Shown here one piece after another: positions 35,687 to 44,740 of a DNA stretch of 64,000 nt (position 1 is its first letter; the number at the start of each line of letters is the position of its first letter). The notes beneath the pieces are model-generated. The model was given only the letters and a program-made list of their open reading frames with translations, had not been told where the DNA came from and searched no databases. This DNA comes from Lichenibacterium minor (GTDB lineage Bacteria; Pseudomonadota; Alphaproteobacteria; Rhizobiales; Beijerinckiaceae), in assembly GCF_004137685.1 (NCBI RefSeq), contig NZ_QYBB01000021.1:1-64000 (forward strand), in the 5' to 3' direction. The position numbers and the translations under genes were made by a program.

Positions 35687-35695
35687 TTATCCACA
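35687..35695 (+). promoter_or_regulatory. DnaA box TTATCCACA
   Basis: A perfect nine-base match to the strong DnaA consensus TTATNCACA, between the LexA box and the radical SAM gene. DnaA boxes outside oriC often modulate transcription; a single box near a gene may also be chance (one per several tens of kb in such GC-rich DNA). Confidence 0.5.
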
Positions 35696-35731
35696 GCGGA
35701 TCCCGGCGTCGTCCGAGCCCGGAGAGCGCCG

Positions 35732-36934
35732 ATGTTGACCGGTTTCGATGTCGGCGGGACGCCGATCGCGCCGCCGCCCTTCCCCCCGGCCCGCAGGGCC
35801 GAGCTTCCTTCCCAAGCCCGCAGGGCCGAGCCGTCCCCCCGCCGGGCGCAACCCTTGTCGCTGGACGACGTGCTGGCGAACCGGCGCCGCGGCCGCGGCG
35901 CGGTGTCGAACCCCGCCGGGCGCTTCGAAACCGAGGAGCGCATCGCCGAGCCGCAGGACGAGGCTTCGGCGCCGGATCCGGCGAGCTTCGTCACCAGCGT
36001 CACGGTCGAGCGGCCCAAGACCGTCATCACCCGGAACGACTCGCCCGACATCTCCTTCGACCGCTCGATCAACCCCTACCGGGGCTGCGAACACGGCTGC
36101 GTGTACTGCTTCGCGCGGCCCACCCACGCCTTCGTGGGCCTGTCGCCGGGGCTCGACTTCGAAACCAGGCTCTTCGCCAAGGAAGGCGCGGCGGGGCGGC
36201 TCGAGCGCGAGCTGGCGGCCTCGAACTACAAGCCGCGCACGATCGCGATCGGCACCAACACCGACCCCTACCAGCCGATCGAGCGGGAACGGAAGGTGAT
36301 GCGCTCCATCCTCGAAGTGCTCCACCGCTGCGACCACCCGATCGGCATCATCACGAAATCCGCGCTGGTGGCGCGCGACATCGACCTGCTGGCGCCGATG
36401 GCGGCGAAGGGGCTGGTCAAGGTGGCGGTGTCGGTGACGACGCTCGACCCCGAGCTCGCCCGCCTCATGGAGCCCCGCGCCCCCGCGCCGCGCAAGCGCC
36501 TCGACGCGATCCGGCGCCTGAGCGAGGCCGGCATCCCCGTGACGGTGATGACCGCGCCGATGATCCCGGCCGTCAACGACCACGAGATGGAGGCCATCCT
36601 GCAGGCGGCGCGGCAGGCCGGCGCCGTCGAGGCGGGCTACGTGGTGCTGCGGCTGCCCCTGGAAGTGCGCGACCTGTTCCGGGATTGGCTGCTGGCGCAT
36701 TTCCCCGACAAGCTGCGCCACGTGATGGGCCTCGTGCAGTCGATGCGCGAAGGCCAGGACTACGACGCGACCTGGGGCAAGCGCATGACGGGGACGGGCC
36801 CCTACGCCTGGATGCTGGGCCGGCGCTTCGAGATCGCCGCCGCCAAGCTCGGCTTCCCGAAGACCCGCGCCAAGCTGCGCAACGACCTGTTCCGCGCCCC
36901 CACCCCGCACGGGGAACAGCTCAGCCTGTTCTGA
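35732..36934 (+). CDS. PA0069-family radical SAM protein with clamp-binding-like C-terminus
   Basis: 400 residues, ggagag six bases upstream of the ATG. The first 60 residues are Pro/Arg-rich with a short repeated ARRAE segment. The radical SAM domain carries the iron-sulfur motif CEHGCVYC at 119-126, followed by ARPTHAF and GTNTDPYQPIERE. This family is related to spore photoproduct lyase SplB and is widespread but of unknown reaction. The last five residues, QLSLF, fit the beta-clamp-binding consensus QL(S/D)LF. With the LexA box upstream, this points to DNA repair coupled to the replication clamp. Confidence 0.87.
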   Translation: MLTGFDVGGTPIAPPPFPPARRAELPSQARRAEPSPRRAQPLSLDDVLANRRRGRGAVSNPAGRFETEERIAEPQDEASAPDPASFVTSVTVERPKTVITRNDSPDISFDRSINPYRGCEHGCVYCFARPTHAFVGLSPGLDFETRLFAKEGAAGRLERELAASNYKPRTIAIGTNTDPYQPIERERKVMRSILEVLHRCDHPIGIITKSALVARDIDLLAPMAAKGLVKVAVSVTTLDPELARLMEPRAPAPRKRLDAIRRLSEAGIPVTVMTAPMIPAVNDHEMEAILQAARQAGAVEAGYVVLRLPLEVRDLFRDWLLAHFPDKLRHVMGLVQSMREGQDYDATWGKRMTGTGPYAWMLGRRFEIAAAKLGFPKTRAKLRNDLFRAPTPHGEQLSLF

Positions 36935-36995
36935 CGTCCCCCCGCGGCTGGCGCGCCCGTCAGGCCGGCGGGGGCGGGCCCGCGCGCCATCCCGC

Positions 36996-38552
36996 TCAGC
37001 CTTCCGGCGGGCGCACGCGCTTCGGACGCGAAGGCAGCGTCATGGCCTCGACGCGCAGCAGAGTGTCGAGCTCGGCCGGGGTCAGCAGCCCTTCCTCCAG
37101 CACCAGTTCGGCGACGCCGCGGTTCTCCGCCAGCGCACGCCGGGCGATGCGCGACGAGGCCTCGTAGCCGAGCGCCGGCCCGAGCGCCGTGACGATGCCG
37201 ATCGACCCCTGCACCAGCGCTTCGCAGCGGGCGCGGTCGGCCTCGATGCCGGCCACGCAGCGCACCGTCAGCGTGTCGATGGCCGCCGTCAGCATCTTGA
37301 TGGAGTTGAGGACGCAATAGCCGATGGTGGGCTCGAAGGCGTTGAGCTGGAGCTGGCCGCCCTCGGCGCACATGGTGACGGTGAGGTCGTGACCGATCAC
37401 CAGGAAGGCCACCTGGTTGACCACCTCGGGGATCACCGGGTTCACTTTCCCGGGCATAATCGACGACCCCGCCTGCACGGGCGGCAGGCGGATCTCGGCG
37501 AAGCCCGTGCGCGGGCCGGAGGACAGCAGCCGGAGGTCGTTGCAGATCTTCGACAGCTTCACGGCGATGCGCTTCAGCAGCCCCGAGAAGAGCACGAAGG
37601 CCCCCATGTCCGAGGTGGCCTCGATGAGGTTCGTGGCCAGCACCATCGGCTGGCCGCTCGAGCGCGCCAGCTCCTCGACGGCGAGGGCGGCGTAGCGCGG
37701 GTCGGCGTTGATGCCGGTGCCGATGGCGGTGGCGCCGAGGTTGACCTCGCGGAACAGGGCCGACAGGTCGCCGAGCCGCGCCACGTCCTCCTTGATCGTC
37801 ACCGCGAAGGCGTCGAACTCCTGGCCGAGCGTCATCGGCACGGCGTCCTGGAGCTGGGTGCGGCCCATCTTCACGATGTCGGCGAAGTCGACCGCCTTGG
37901 TGCGGAACGCGAAGCTGAGGTCGCCGAGCGCCCGCACCAGGGGCGCCGTCGCCAGGATGATGGCGAGCCGCAGCGCCGTCGGATAGGCGTCGTTGGTCGA
38001 CTGCGCCATGTTGACGTCGTCGTTGGGATGGAGCGCCGCGTAGTCGCCGCGCGTGCGCCCCATCAGCTCCAGCGCCACGTTGGCGATGACCTCGTTGGCG
38101 TTCATGTTGGTCGAGGTGCCGGCGCCGCCCTGCACGGCGTCGACCACGAACTGGTCGTGGAAGCGGTTCTCCTCGGCGATCAGCCGGCAGGCCTCGTCGA
38201 TATGCGCGGCCTTCTCGTCGTCGAGCAGGTGGAGGCGCCGGTTGGCGCGGGCCGCCGCCTGCTTGACCAGCGCCAGGGCGCGGACGAAATCCGGGAAGTG
38301 CCCCACCGGCACGCCCGTGATGGGGAAGTTCTCGACCGCCCGCTTGGTGTGGATGCCCCAATAGGCTTCGGCCGGCACGTCGGATTCGCCGAGCAGGTCG
38401 TGCTCGCGGCGGGTCGCGACCGCCTTCAGGGCGATCGACTGCGTCGTGGCGACCTGGAGGGTGGCGGCCGCGTCCTCGGGCGGTGGAGGGAGGGGGCCGA
38501 CGGCGTCGGACTGGATCAAGGCTGTCGCTCCGGCGGGAAGGGTCGCGGCCAT
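36996..38552 (-). CDS. aspA: Aspartate ammonia-lyase (aspartase)
   Basis: 518 residues. The fumarase/aspartase signature GSSIMPGKVNP is present, preceded by GTSTNMNANEV and HPNDDVNMAQSTNDA and followed by FEPTIGYCVLNSIKMLT. These match AspA more than fumarase C. It deaminates aspartate to fumarate and ammonium. The conserved start (EHDLLGE) lies about 48 residues after the chosen ATG at 38552, so the protein has an N-terminal extension of low complexity, or translation may begin later at an unrecognised site; no better start codon was seen in between. Confidence 0.93.
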   Translation of the reverse strand: MAATLPAGATALIQSDAVGPLPPPPEDAAATLQVATTQSIALKAVATRREHDLLGESDVPAEAYWGIHTKRAVENFPITGVPVGHFPDFVRALALVKQAAARANRRLHLLDDEKAAHIDEACRLIAEENRFHDQFVVDAVQGGAGTSTNMNANEVIANVALELMGRTRGDYAALHPNDDVNMAQSTNDAYPTALRLAIILATAPLVRALGDLSFAFRTKAVDFADIVKMGRTQLQDAVPMTLGQEFDAFAVTIKEDVARLGDLSALFREVNLGATAIGTGINADPRYAALAVEELARSSGQPMVLATNLIEATSDMGAFVLFSGLLKRIAVKLSKICNDLRLLSSGPRTGFAEIRLPPVQAGSSIMPGKVNPVIPEVVNQVAFLVIGHDLTVTMCAEGGQLQLNAFEPTIGYCVLNSIKMLTAAIDTLTVRCVAGIEADRARCEALVQGSIGIVTALGPALGYEASSRIARRALAENRGVAELVLEEGLLTPAELDTLLRVEAMTLPSRPKRVRPPEG

Positions 38553-38664
38553 CCTGGTCCAAACCGGCGCGAGAGCAAGCCCGAGGGCCCCGGCCCGGAC
38601 GTCGCCCCACCTTCCGGGGCGTCGCCGCGGGCACGCCCCCGGGTCCGGCGGCGACGCCCGCCGC

Positions 38665-39903
38665 TCAGGGCTTCGCGCGCGCCGCGTGCCGTTCCAGGAC
38701 CTTGCCGTACATCTCCAGCGTTTGTTCGGCGATGGCGTCCCACGAGAAATGCGCCTCGACGCGCTTGCGCCCGGCCGCGCCGAACCGTTCGCGCAGCGCG
38801 GGATCGGCGGCGAGCCGGTTCACCGCGGCGGCGAGGTCGGACGCGAAGCCGGCCGGGTCCGCGGGATCGAAGGTCCCGGGCGCCAGGCCGGGGTCGACCA
38901 GCAGGCCGGTCTCCTCCGGCACCACCACCTCGGGGATGCCGCCGACGCTGGTGGCCACCACGGCGGTGTTGCAGGCCATGGCCTCGAGGTTGATGATGCC
39001 GAAGGGCTCGTAGACCGAGGGGCAGCAGAACACGGCCGCGTGGCTGTAAAGCTGGATGATGTCGGCGCGGGGCAGCATTTCGCGCACCCAGATCACGCCG
39101 GGACGCTCGGCCGCCGCCTTTTCGACGCCGTCCGCCATCTCGCGCGCGATCTCGGGGGTGTCGGGCGCGCCGGCGCAGAGCACGATCTGCAGCGACGGAT
39201 CGATCTCGGGGATGGCGTTGACGAGGTGGATGATGCCCTTCTGGCGGGTGATGCGGCCGACGAAGAGCAGGAACGGGCGGGACGGGTCGATGCCGCAGCG
39301 GGTCAGCACGTCCGTGCCCGCGACGGAGCGGTATTCGTCGAGGTCGATGCCGTTGTGGATGACATGAACCCGCTCGGGGTCGACGTCGAACAGGCGCAGC
39401 ACGTCGGCCTTGGTTTCGCGCGACACCGCCACGATGCCGTCCGCTTCCTCGATCGCGGTGCGCTCCATCCAGGCCGACAGGTGGTAGCCGTTGCCGAGCT
39501 GCTCGACCTTCCAGGGCCGCAGCGGCTCCAGCGAATGGATGGTGAGGACGTTGGGGATGCCCCACAGATTGGCGGCGATGACCCCGCCCATGTCGGTGTA
39601 CCAGGTGTGGCAATGGACGAGGTCGGCGTCGAGCGTGTCCTTGGCCATGGCGAGGGAGCGCGCGAAGGCGTCCACGGCGCCGACGAAGCGCGGGTCGGTG
39701 CCGCGCTTGGTTTCGTCCCACTGCGGGTAGCCCCGCACCGTCAGCCGGCCGTCCGTGCTCGACTGGTCGCCGAAGCAGCGCATCTCGACGTCGACCGTCT
39801 TGGCCAGGGCCGCCGCCAGGTATTCCACATGGACGCCGGCGCCCCCGTACACGTAGGGCGGATATTCCTTCGACAGGAACGCGACTTTCTTCGGAGCCGG
39901 CAT
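38665..39903 (-). CDS. Glycogen synthase-like glycosyltransferase (GT4/GT5 type)
   Basis: 412 residues from ATG 39903. KVAFLSKEYPPYVYGGAGVHVEYLAA is the sugar-acceptor loop of GlgA/GlgM-type enzymes, HCHTWYTDMGG and IHNGIDLDEY follow, and the C-terminal nucleotide-binding half has FVGRITRQKG and the catalytic E-x7-E in SVYEPFGIINLEAMACN. Related actinobacterial enzymes (GlgM/GlgA) make alpha-1,4-glucan from ADP-glucose or maltose-1-phosphate. No glg partner gene is adjacent, so the glucan pathway is elsewhere. Confidence 0.85.
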   Translation of the reverse strand: MPAPKKVAFLSKEYPPYVYGGAGVHVEYLAAALAKTVDVEMRCFGDQSSTDGRLTVRGYPQWDETKRGTDPRFVGAVDAFARSLAMAKDTLDADLVHCHTWYTDMGGVIAANLWGIPNVLTIHSLEPLRPWKVEQLGNGYHLSAWMERTAIEEADGIVAVSRETKADVLRLFDVDPERVHVIHNGIDLDEYRSVAGTDVLTRCGIDPSRPFLLFVGRITRQKGIIHLVNAIPEIDPSLQIVLCAGAPDTPEIAREMADGVEKAAAERPGVIWVREMLPRADIIQLYSHAAVFCCPSVYEPFGIINLEAMACNTAVVATSVGGIPEVVVPEETGLLVDPGLAPGTFDPADPAGFASDLAAAVNRLAADPALRERFGAAGRKRVEAHFSWDAIAEQTLEMYGKVLERHAARAKP

Positions 39904-40011
39904 GGGATCGCCTTCGGTCGAATCGGTTGGCCGCCATCCTAAGCAGGATCGCGGCGGAAACCCATGCAATCCTGCTCCGCCCCGCTTCGAAAGCGGGCGA
40001 TGCGCGCCGCC

Positions 40012-41832
40012 CTATTCCGCCGCGGCGGCGGACGACGACGCCCGCGGCCCCTGCGCGTCGAACTGCAGCCGGGCCAGGCGGGCGTAGAGGCCGTCGCGCG
40101 CCAGCAGCGACCCGTGGGTGCCCTCCTCCACGATGGCGCCGCCCTGCATCACCAGGATGCGGTCGGCCGTCACCACGGTGGCGAGGCGGTGGGCGATCAC
40201 CAGCGTCGTGCGGCCGCGCATCACCTCGTCGAGCGCGCGCTGCACCAGCGTCTCGCTTTCGGCGTCGAGCGCGCTCGTGGCCTCGTCGAGCAGCAGGATC
40301 GGCGCGTCCTTCAGGATGGCGCGCGCGATGGCGAGGCGCTGGCGCTGGCCGCCCGACAGGGTCGTGCCGCGCTCGCCCACGAGCGTTTCGACGCCGTCCG
40401 GCATGGCCGAAACGAAGTCCCAGGCGGCGGCGCGCTCGGCGGCGGCGCGCACCTCCTCGTCGCTGGCCCCGGGCCGGCCGAAGCGGATGTTGTCGGCCAC
40501 CGAGGCGGAGAAGATCGCCGGGTCCTGCGGCACCAGCGCGATGCGGGCCCGCACGGCGGCGGGATCCGCGTCGCGCAGGTCCACGCCGTCGACGAGGACG
40601 CGGCCGTCGGTCGGGTCGTAGAAGCGCGTCAGCAGTTGGAACAGCGTCGACTTGCCCGCGCCCGACGGCCCCACGATGGCGACCCGCTCGCCCGGCCGCA
40701 CCGCGAAGGACAGGTCGCTCACCACGGCGTCGCGGTCCCGCGTGGGATAGCGGAAGCCGACGCGCTCGAAGGCGATGGAGCCGCGCGCCGGCCGCGGGAG
40801 CGGGGCGGGGACGGCGGGCGCCGCGATGGCGGGCGCGATGGCCAGGATCTCGCTGAGCCGCCCGGCGGCGCCGGCCGCAGCCGAAATCTCGTTCACCACC
40901 TCGCTGAGCTGGCCCAGCGCGCTGGCGCCGAACACGGCGTAGAGCACGAACTGCGACAGCAGCCCGCCCGACATGCGGCCGGCGATGACCTCGTGGGCGC
41001 CGAACCACAGCACGCCGACGACGCTGCCGAAGGCGAGAAAGATCGCCACCACGGTCAGCAGCGCCCGCGCGCGGGACGCCAGGGCGGACGCCCGGTAGGA
41101 GCCCTCCACGGCGCGGTCGAAACGCGCGGTCGAGACGCCCTCGGCGCCGAAGGCCTGGACGGTGCGCATGGCGCCGAGGTTCTCGGTGGCGAACGACATG
41201 GCGTCGGCCAGGCGGTCCTGCGCGGCGCGGGACCGCCGGCGCACCCCGCGGCCGGACAGCACCAGCGGCAGCACGATGACGGGGATGGCCAGCAGCACGA
41301 AGCCCGACAGCTTCGGGCTCGACTCCACCATCATGGCGACGGCGCCGACGAACAGGAACAGGTTGCGCAGCACCACCGACGCCGAGGAGCCAAAGGTGGC
41401 CTTGAGCTGGGTGGTGTCGGCGGTGAGGCGGGACACGAGCTCGCCCGTCTGCGAGCGGTCGAAGAAGCCGGCGTCGAGCCGGGTGAGGTGGGCGTAGAGG
41501 TCGGAACGCAGGTCGGCGACGATGCGCTCGCCCAGCGTCATCACGAGGTAGTAGCGGGCGCCCGACGCCAGGGCCAGCACCGCCACCACCGCCACCATGG
41601 CGGAAAAGTAGGCGTTGATGACGCCGGCCCGGTCTTCCGAGAACCCGAAGTCGACGAGGCGGCGCACGGCTTCGGGCACCACGAGGGTGGCGGCGGACGC
41701 GACCGCGAGGGCCAGAACGCCGAGCGCGATCCGCCCGCGGTAGCGCCGCACGTAGGGCAGCAGCGGCTTCAAGGCCTTGAGCGAGCCGCGCGGCGCCCGC
41801 GCCGCGTCCCCGGTTCCCCTGTTGCGTTTCAT
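40012..41832 (-). CDS. MsbA/multidrug-type ABC exporter (fused permease-ATPase)
   Basis: 606 residues. Six-segment transmembrane domain about 25-310 with the coupling-helix region, then the nucleotide-binding domain: Walker A GPSGAGKST, Q-loop PQDPAIFSAS, signature LSGGQRQRLAIARA, Walker B ILLLDEATSALDAES and H-loop LVIAHRLATV. Homodimeric exporters of this kind move lipid A, lipids or drugs across the inner membrane; the sequence does not show which. The start ATG is at 41832. Confidence 0.92.
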   Translation of the reverse strand: MKRNRGTGDAARAPRGSLKALKPLLPYVRRYRGRIALGVLALAVASAATLVVPEAVRRLVDFGFSEDRAGVINAYFSAMVAVVAVLALASGARYYLVMTLGERIVADLRSDLYAHLTRLDAGFFDRSQTGELVSRLTADTTQLKATFGSSASVVLRNLFLFVGAVAMMVESSPKLSGFVLLAIPVIVLPLVLSGRGVRRRSRAAQDRLADAMSFATENLGAMRTVQAFGAEGVSTARFDRAVEGSYRASALASRARALLTVVAIFLAFGSVVGVLWFGAHEVIAGRMSGGLLSQFVLYAVFGASALGQLSEVVNEISAAAGAAGRLSEILAIAPAIAAPAVPAPLPRPARGSIAFERVGFRYPTRDRDAVVSDLSFAVRPGERVAIVGPSGAGKSTLFQLLTRFYDPTDGRVLVDGVDLRDADPAAVRARIALVPQDPAIFSASVADNIRFGRPGASDEEVRAAAERAAAWDFVSAMPDGVETLVGERGTTLSGGQRQRLAIARAILKDAPILLLDEATSALDAESETLVQRALDEVMRGRTTLVIAHRLATVVTADRILVMQGGAIVEEGTHGSLLARDGLYARLARLQFDAQGPRASSSAAAAE

Positions 41833-41994
41833 GCGTCCCCGCTGCGGTTTCGTCCGGCCCGCCGGTCCGGGCGGGCTGGCCTTCGGCGCGCGTCTGGTTT
41901 ATAGGCGCGCACCATCTTTTCGTGCATGGCGAATACCACGAGGGCTTCGATCGGGTCCTCACGCCGCCCTGCGTGACGACAACCGAGGACCCCG

Positions 41995-42225
41995 ATGAAA
42001 GACGCGACGCACCCCCACTACCACATGATCAAGGTGGTGATGACCGACGGCACCGACTTCATGACCCGCTCGACGATGGGCTCCGAAGGCGACACGCTGA
42101 ACCTCGACATCGACCCCAAGACCCACCCCGCCTGGACCGGCGGCTCCCAGCAGCTGATGGACCGCGGCGGCCGCCTGTCGCGCTTCAACTCGCGCTTCGC
42201 CGGCATCAACTTCGGCAAGAAGTAA
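41995..42225 (+). CDS. rpmE: 50S ribosomal protein L31
   Basis: 76 residues: HPHYHMIKVVMTDGTDFMTRST, then a DTLNLDIDPKTHPAWTGG core and RFNSRFAG end. The zinc-binding CxxC motifs of E. coli L31 are absent, as is normal for alphaproteobacteria. Preceded by gagga at the ATG. Free-standing and divergent from the ABC exporter. Confidence 0.97.
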   Translation: MKDATHPHYHMIKVVMTDGTDFMTRSTMGSEGDTLNLDIDPKTHPAWTGGSQQLMDRGGRLSRFNSRFAGINFGKK

Positions 42226-42236
42226 GGCATCGCTCA

Positions 42237-42259
42237 GTCCCGCCGCAAGGCGGCGGGAC
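42237..42259. terminator. GC-rich hairpin after rpmE
   Basis: gtcccgccg/cggcgggac, nine-base perfect stem with five-base loop, 12 bases after the rpmE stop. No T-run follows, so it would act as an intrinsic terminator only weakly; it also lies between convergent genes. Confidence 0.5.
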
Positions 42260-42333
42260 GATATCGCCCGGCCCCGCCGGACGCTTCCGTCGGCGACCCG
42301 CCCGGCGGCGCGATCCGCGCCGGGCAGGCCCCG

Positions 42334-43593
42334 TCACGGCTTCGCGGCGGCGCCCTTTTCCGCCTGCGGCGAAGGGGCCGTCGAAGCCGCCCGCCGCCGC
42401 CCGGCGATGACGTCGCGGTAGAGGGCGAGGGTCGCGCCCTCCATCCGTTCCAGCGAGAAATGCTCGGCCACGTGCGCCTGGGCGCGCCGCGCCATGCCGT
42501 CCCGCGCGCTGGCGCCGAGCGCCAAGGCTTCGCCGATGGCCAGGGCCAGGGCGCGGGCGTCGTCGGGCGGCACGCACCAGCCCGTGCGGGCTTCGGCGGC
42601 GACGCGGGGGACCGACAGCACCGTTTCGGGAACGGCGCCGTGGTCCGACACCACCACGGGCGTGCCCATCGCCTGGGCCTCGACGGCGGAGCGCCCGAAG
42701 GCTTCCGGCTTGGTGGACGGCACCGCCACGACGCTGGCGGCGAGAAAGGCGGCCGGCATGTCGGCGACGTGTCCGACGCGCTTCACCACCCCGCGCAGCC
42801 CGGCGTCGTCCACCGCGGCATCGAGTTCCGCCGCATAGCGGTCGCGGCCCTGCGGGTCGCCGGCCAGGATGAAGCTGGTGTCGGCGAGCCCGGCCGCCTT
42901 CAGCAGGCGCGCCGCCTCGATCAGCACGCGGTGGCCCTTCCACGACGTCAGCCGCGCGGCGAGCAGCACCACGCGGTCGCCGACCTCCACGCCCCAATCG
43001 GAGCGCAGCTTCTGCACCCGCGCCGGCGCCACCGCGGCGGGGGCGAACTGGCGCAGGTCCGTGCCGCGGTGGACCACCTCGACCTGCGGCACCGCCCAGG
43101 GATACAGCGAGGTGACGAGCCCGCGCGTGTAGTCCGAATTGGCGATCACGACGTCGCCCCGCGCCATCACGGAATTGTAGCGCAGCTTCAGCGCGCTCGT
43201 GCCCCCGTAAGCGCCGTGGAAGGTCGTCATGAAGGGCACGCCGGTGAGGCGCGCCGCGCCGAGCGCCACCCAGGCGGGCGCGCGCGAGCGGGCGTGGACG
43301 ACCGCGGGCCGTTCGAGCCGGATCAGCCGCGCCAGCCGCCCGACGTTCCACGCCATGGCGGCGGGGTTCTTGGCGCCGGCGGGAAACGGGATCCAGATGC
43401 CGCCCCGCGCCTGCAGCTCGCTGACGAGCCGGCCGCCGCGGCTCGCCACCAGGGCCCGGCCGCCGGCCTCCACCAGCGCGCCCGCGATGTCGATGGTGGT
43501 GCGCTCCGCGCCGCCGGCGTCGAGCGAGGGGATGATCTGCAGCACGGTGGCGCCGGCGAGATCCTCGGATCCCTTCGGGGAAGCTTGCGGCAT
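42334..43593 (-). CDS. Family 4 glycosyltransferase
   Basis: 419 residues. LQIIPSLDAGGAERTTIDIAGAL is the N-terminal GT-B donor-side pattern, VVHARSRAPAW and TTFHGAYGG the linker region, LLAARLTSWKG the start of the UDP-sugar domain, and PEAFGRSAVEAQAMGTPVV the E-x7-E motif. Probably builds a cell-surface polysaccharide or lipopolysaccharide; acceptor and sugar unknown. The C-terminal 20 residues are Ala/Lys-rich. Confidence 0.88.
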   Translation of the reverse strand: MPQASPKGSEDLAGATVLQIIPSLDAGGAERTTIDIAGALVEAGGRALVASRGGRLVSELQARGGIWIPFPAGAKNPAAMAWNVGRLARLIRLERPAVVHARSRAPAWVALGAARLTGVPFMTTFHGAYGGTSALKLRYNSVMARGDVVIANSDYTRGLVTSLYPWAVPQVEVVHRGTDLRQFAPAAVAPARVQKLRSDWGVEVGDRVVLLAARLTSWKGHRVLIEAARLLKAAGLADTSFILAGDPQGRDRYAAELDAAVDDAGLRGVVKRVGHVADMPAAFLAASVVAVPSTKPEAFGRSAVEAQAMGTPVVVSDHGAVPETVLSVPRVAAEARTGWCVPPDDARALALAIGEALALGASARDGMARRAQAHVAEHFSLERMEGATLALYRDVIAGRRRAASTAPSPQAEKGAAAKP

Positions 43594-43617
43594 CAGGGCC
43601 TACGGTGTTTCGTGCAC

Positions 43618-44439
43618 ATGGATGAAGCCTTCCCGATCGGTGCCCTGATTATGCCGCATGACGCCCCGCCGACAATGCTCCCCGTGCGGACGGTTCGCGG
43701 CGAGCGCCGCCTGGCGGTGTCGGCGCGCCCGGCGGCCGACGGGGGGGCGGGGCCCGGCCTGGTGTGGCTCGGGGGGTTCAAGTCCGACCAGACGTCCGGC
43801 AAGGCCGTGGCGCTCGACCACTGGGCGGGCGGGCGGGGCTGCGCCTGCCTGCGCTTCGATTATTCCGGCCACGGGGCCTCGGACGGCCGCTTCGAGGACG
43901 GCACGATCGGCCTGTGGCTCGACGACGCCCTGGCGGCGATCCGCGCGCTGAGCGCGGGGCCGCAGGTGCTGGTCGGCTCGTCGATGGGGGCGTGGATCGC
44001 GCTCCTGGCCGCGCGGGCGCTGGCCGGGGCCGGCGAAGCGGACCGCATCGCCGGGCTGGTCCTGGTGGCCCCCGCGGTGGACTTCACGGAAGCGCTGATG
44101 TGGGAGCGGTTCGGCCCCGAGGTCCGGCGCGAGATCGAGGAGAACGGCCGCTGGATGCGGCCGTCGCCCTACGGCCCCGAACCCTATCCGGTGACGCGGG
44201 CGCTGATCGAGGACGGGCGGGACCACCTGCTGCTCGGCGGCCCGATCCGCTCGCACGGGCCGGTCCACATCCTGCAGGGCATGCGGGACGAGGACGTGCC
44301 GTGGGCCCACGCCATGCGGCTCGTCGAGCACCTCGCCTCCGACCCCGTCAGCATCACCCTGATCAAGGACGGCGACCATCGCCTGTCGCGCGACGAGGAC
44401 GTGGCGCGGCTGATCGCGGCGGTGGACCTGCTGGCGTGA
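43618..44439 (+). CDS. Alpha/beta-hydrolase
   Basis: About 273 residues from ATG 43618; ATG 43651 would be equally plausible, since neither has a strong ribosome site. FDYSGHGASDG is the early motif, VGSSMGAW the nucleophile elbow, with catalytic Asp expected in GMRDEDVPWAHA and His in DGDHRLSRDEDV. The MDDRLS-like end matches palmitoyl-protein thioesterase (ABHD10)-type serine hydrolases. Substrate unknown. Its start lies 25 bases from the divergent glycosyltransferase, so the promoters overlap. Confidence 0.82.
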   Translation: MDEAFPIGALIMPHDAPPTMLPVRTVRGERRLAVSARPAADGGAGPGLVWLGGFKSDQTSGKAVALDHWAGGRGCACLRFDYSGHGASDGRFEDGTIGLWLDDALAAIRALSAGPQVLVGSSMGAWIALLAARALAGAGEADRIAGLVLVAPAVDFTEALMWERFGPEVRREIEENGRWMRPSPYGPEPYPVTRALIEDGRDHLLLGGPIRSHGPVHILQGMRDEDVPWAHAMRLVEHLASDPVSITLIKDGDHRLSRDEDVARLIAAVDLLA

Positions 44440-44740
44440 GGGACGGGGCGACGCGTCAGCCCGCCCCGTACAACAGCTCGACGATGCCCAGCACGGCGAG
44501 GCTCGCCAGCACATAGCAGGCGCCGTCGACCACCAGAGCCTGCCGGCCGCCCGGAGCGGAACCGCGCCGCGGCCGCCCGCCGCCGTTCGGGAGGTCGCGA
44601 CCGGCGCCGGAGGGTGCGGTCGCGCGGCCGTCGCCGGCGGGCCCGCACGGCGAGGGGCGGGGCGGCCGCGCCCTCACCGGCCGCCCCGCGACGGGCGCCA
44701 CCCTGGGTGCGGGCGCGGGTCCATCCGTCCGGAAACCGGG
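44440..44740. other. Gene-poor region between hydrolase and DUF2147 gene
   Basis: About 300 bases, dominated by Gly/Ala/Arg/Pro-coding low-complexity sequence. One possible small membrane protein is listed separately with low confidence. No terminator-like T-run is evident. Confidence 0.4.
44456..44701 (-). CDS. Possible small membrane protein
   Basis: An 81-residue frame ending in a plausible membrane segment (ACYVLASLAVLGIVELLY), with a Pro/Arg/Gly-rich N-terminal part that looks like non-coding reading. If real, translation probably starts near the GTG or other codon just before the hydrophobic segment. Nothing else supports it. Confidence 0.25.
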   Translation of the reverse strand: MAPVAGRPVRARPPRPSPCGPAGDGRATAPSGAGRDLPNGGGRPRRGSAPGGRQALVVDGACYVLASLAVLGIVELLYGAG

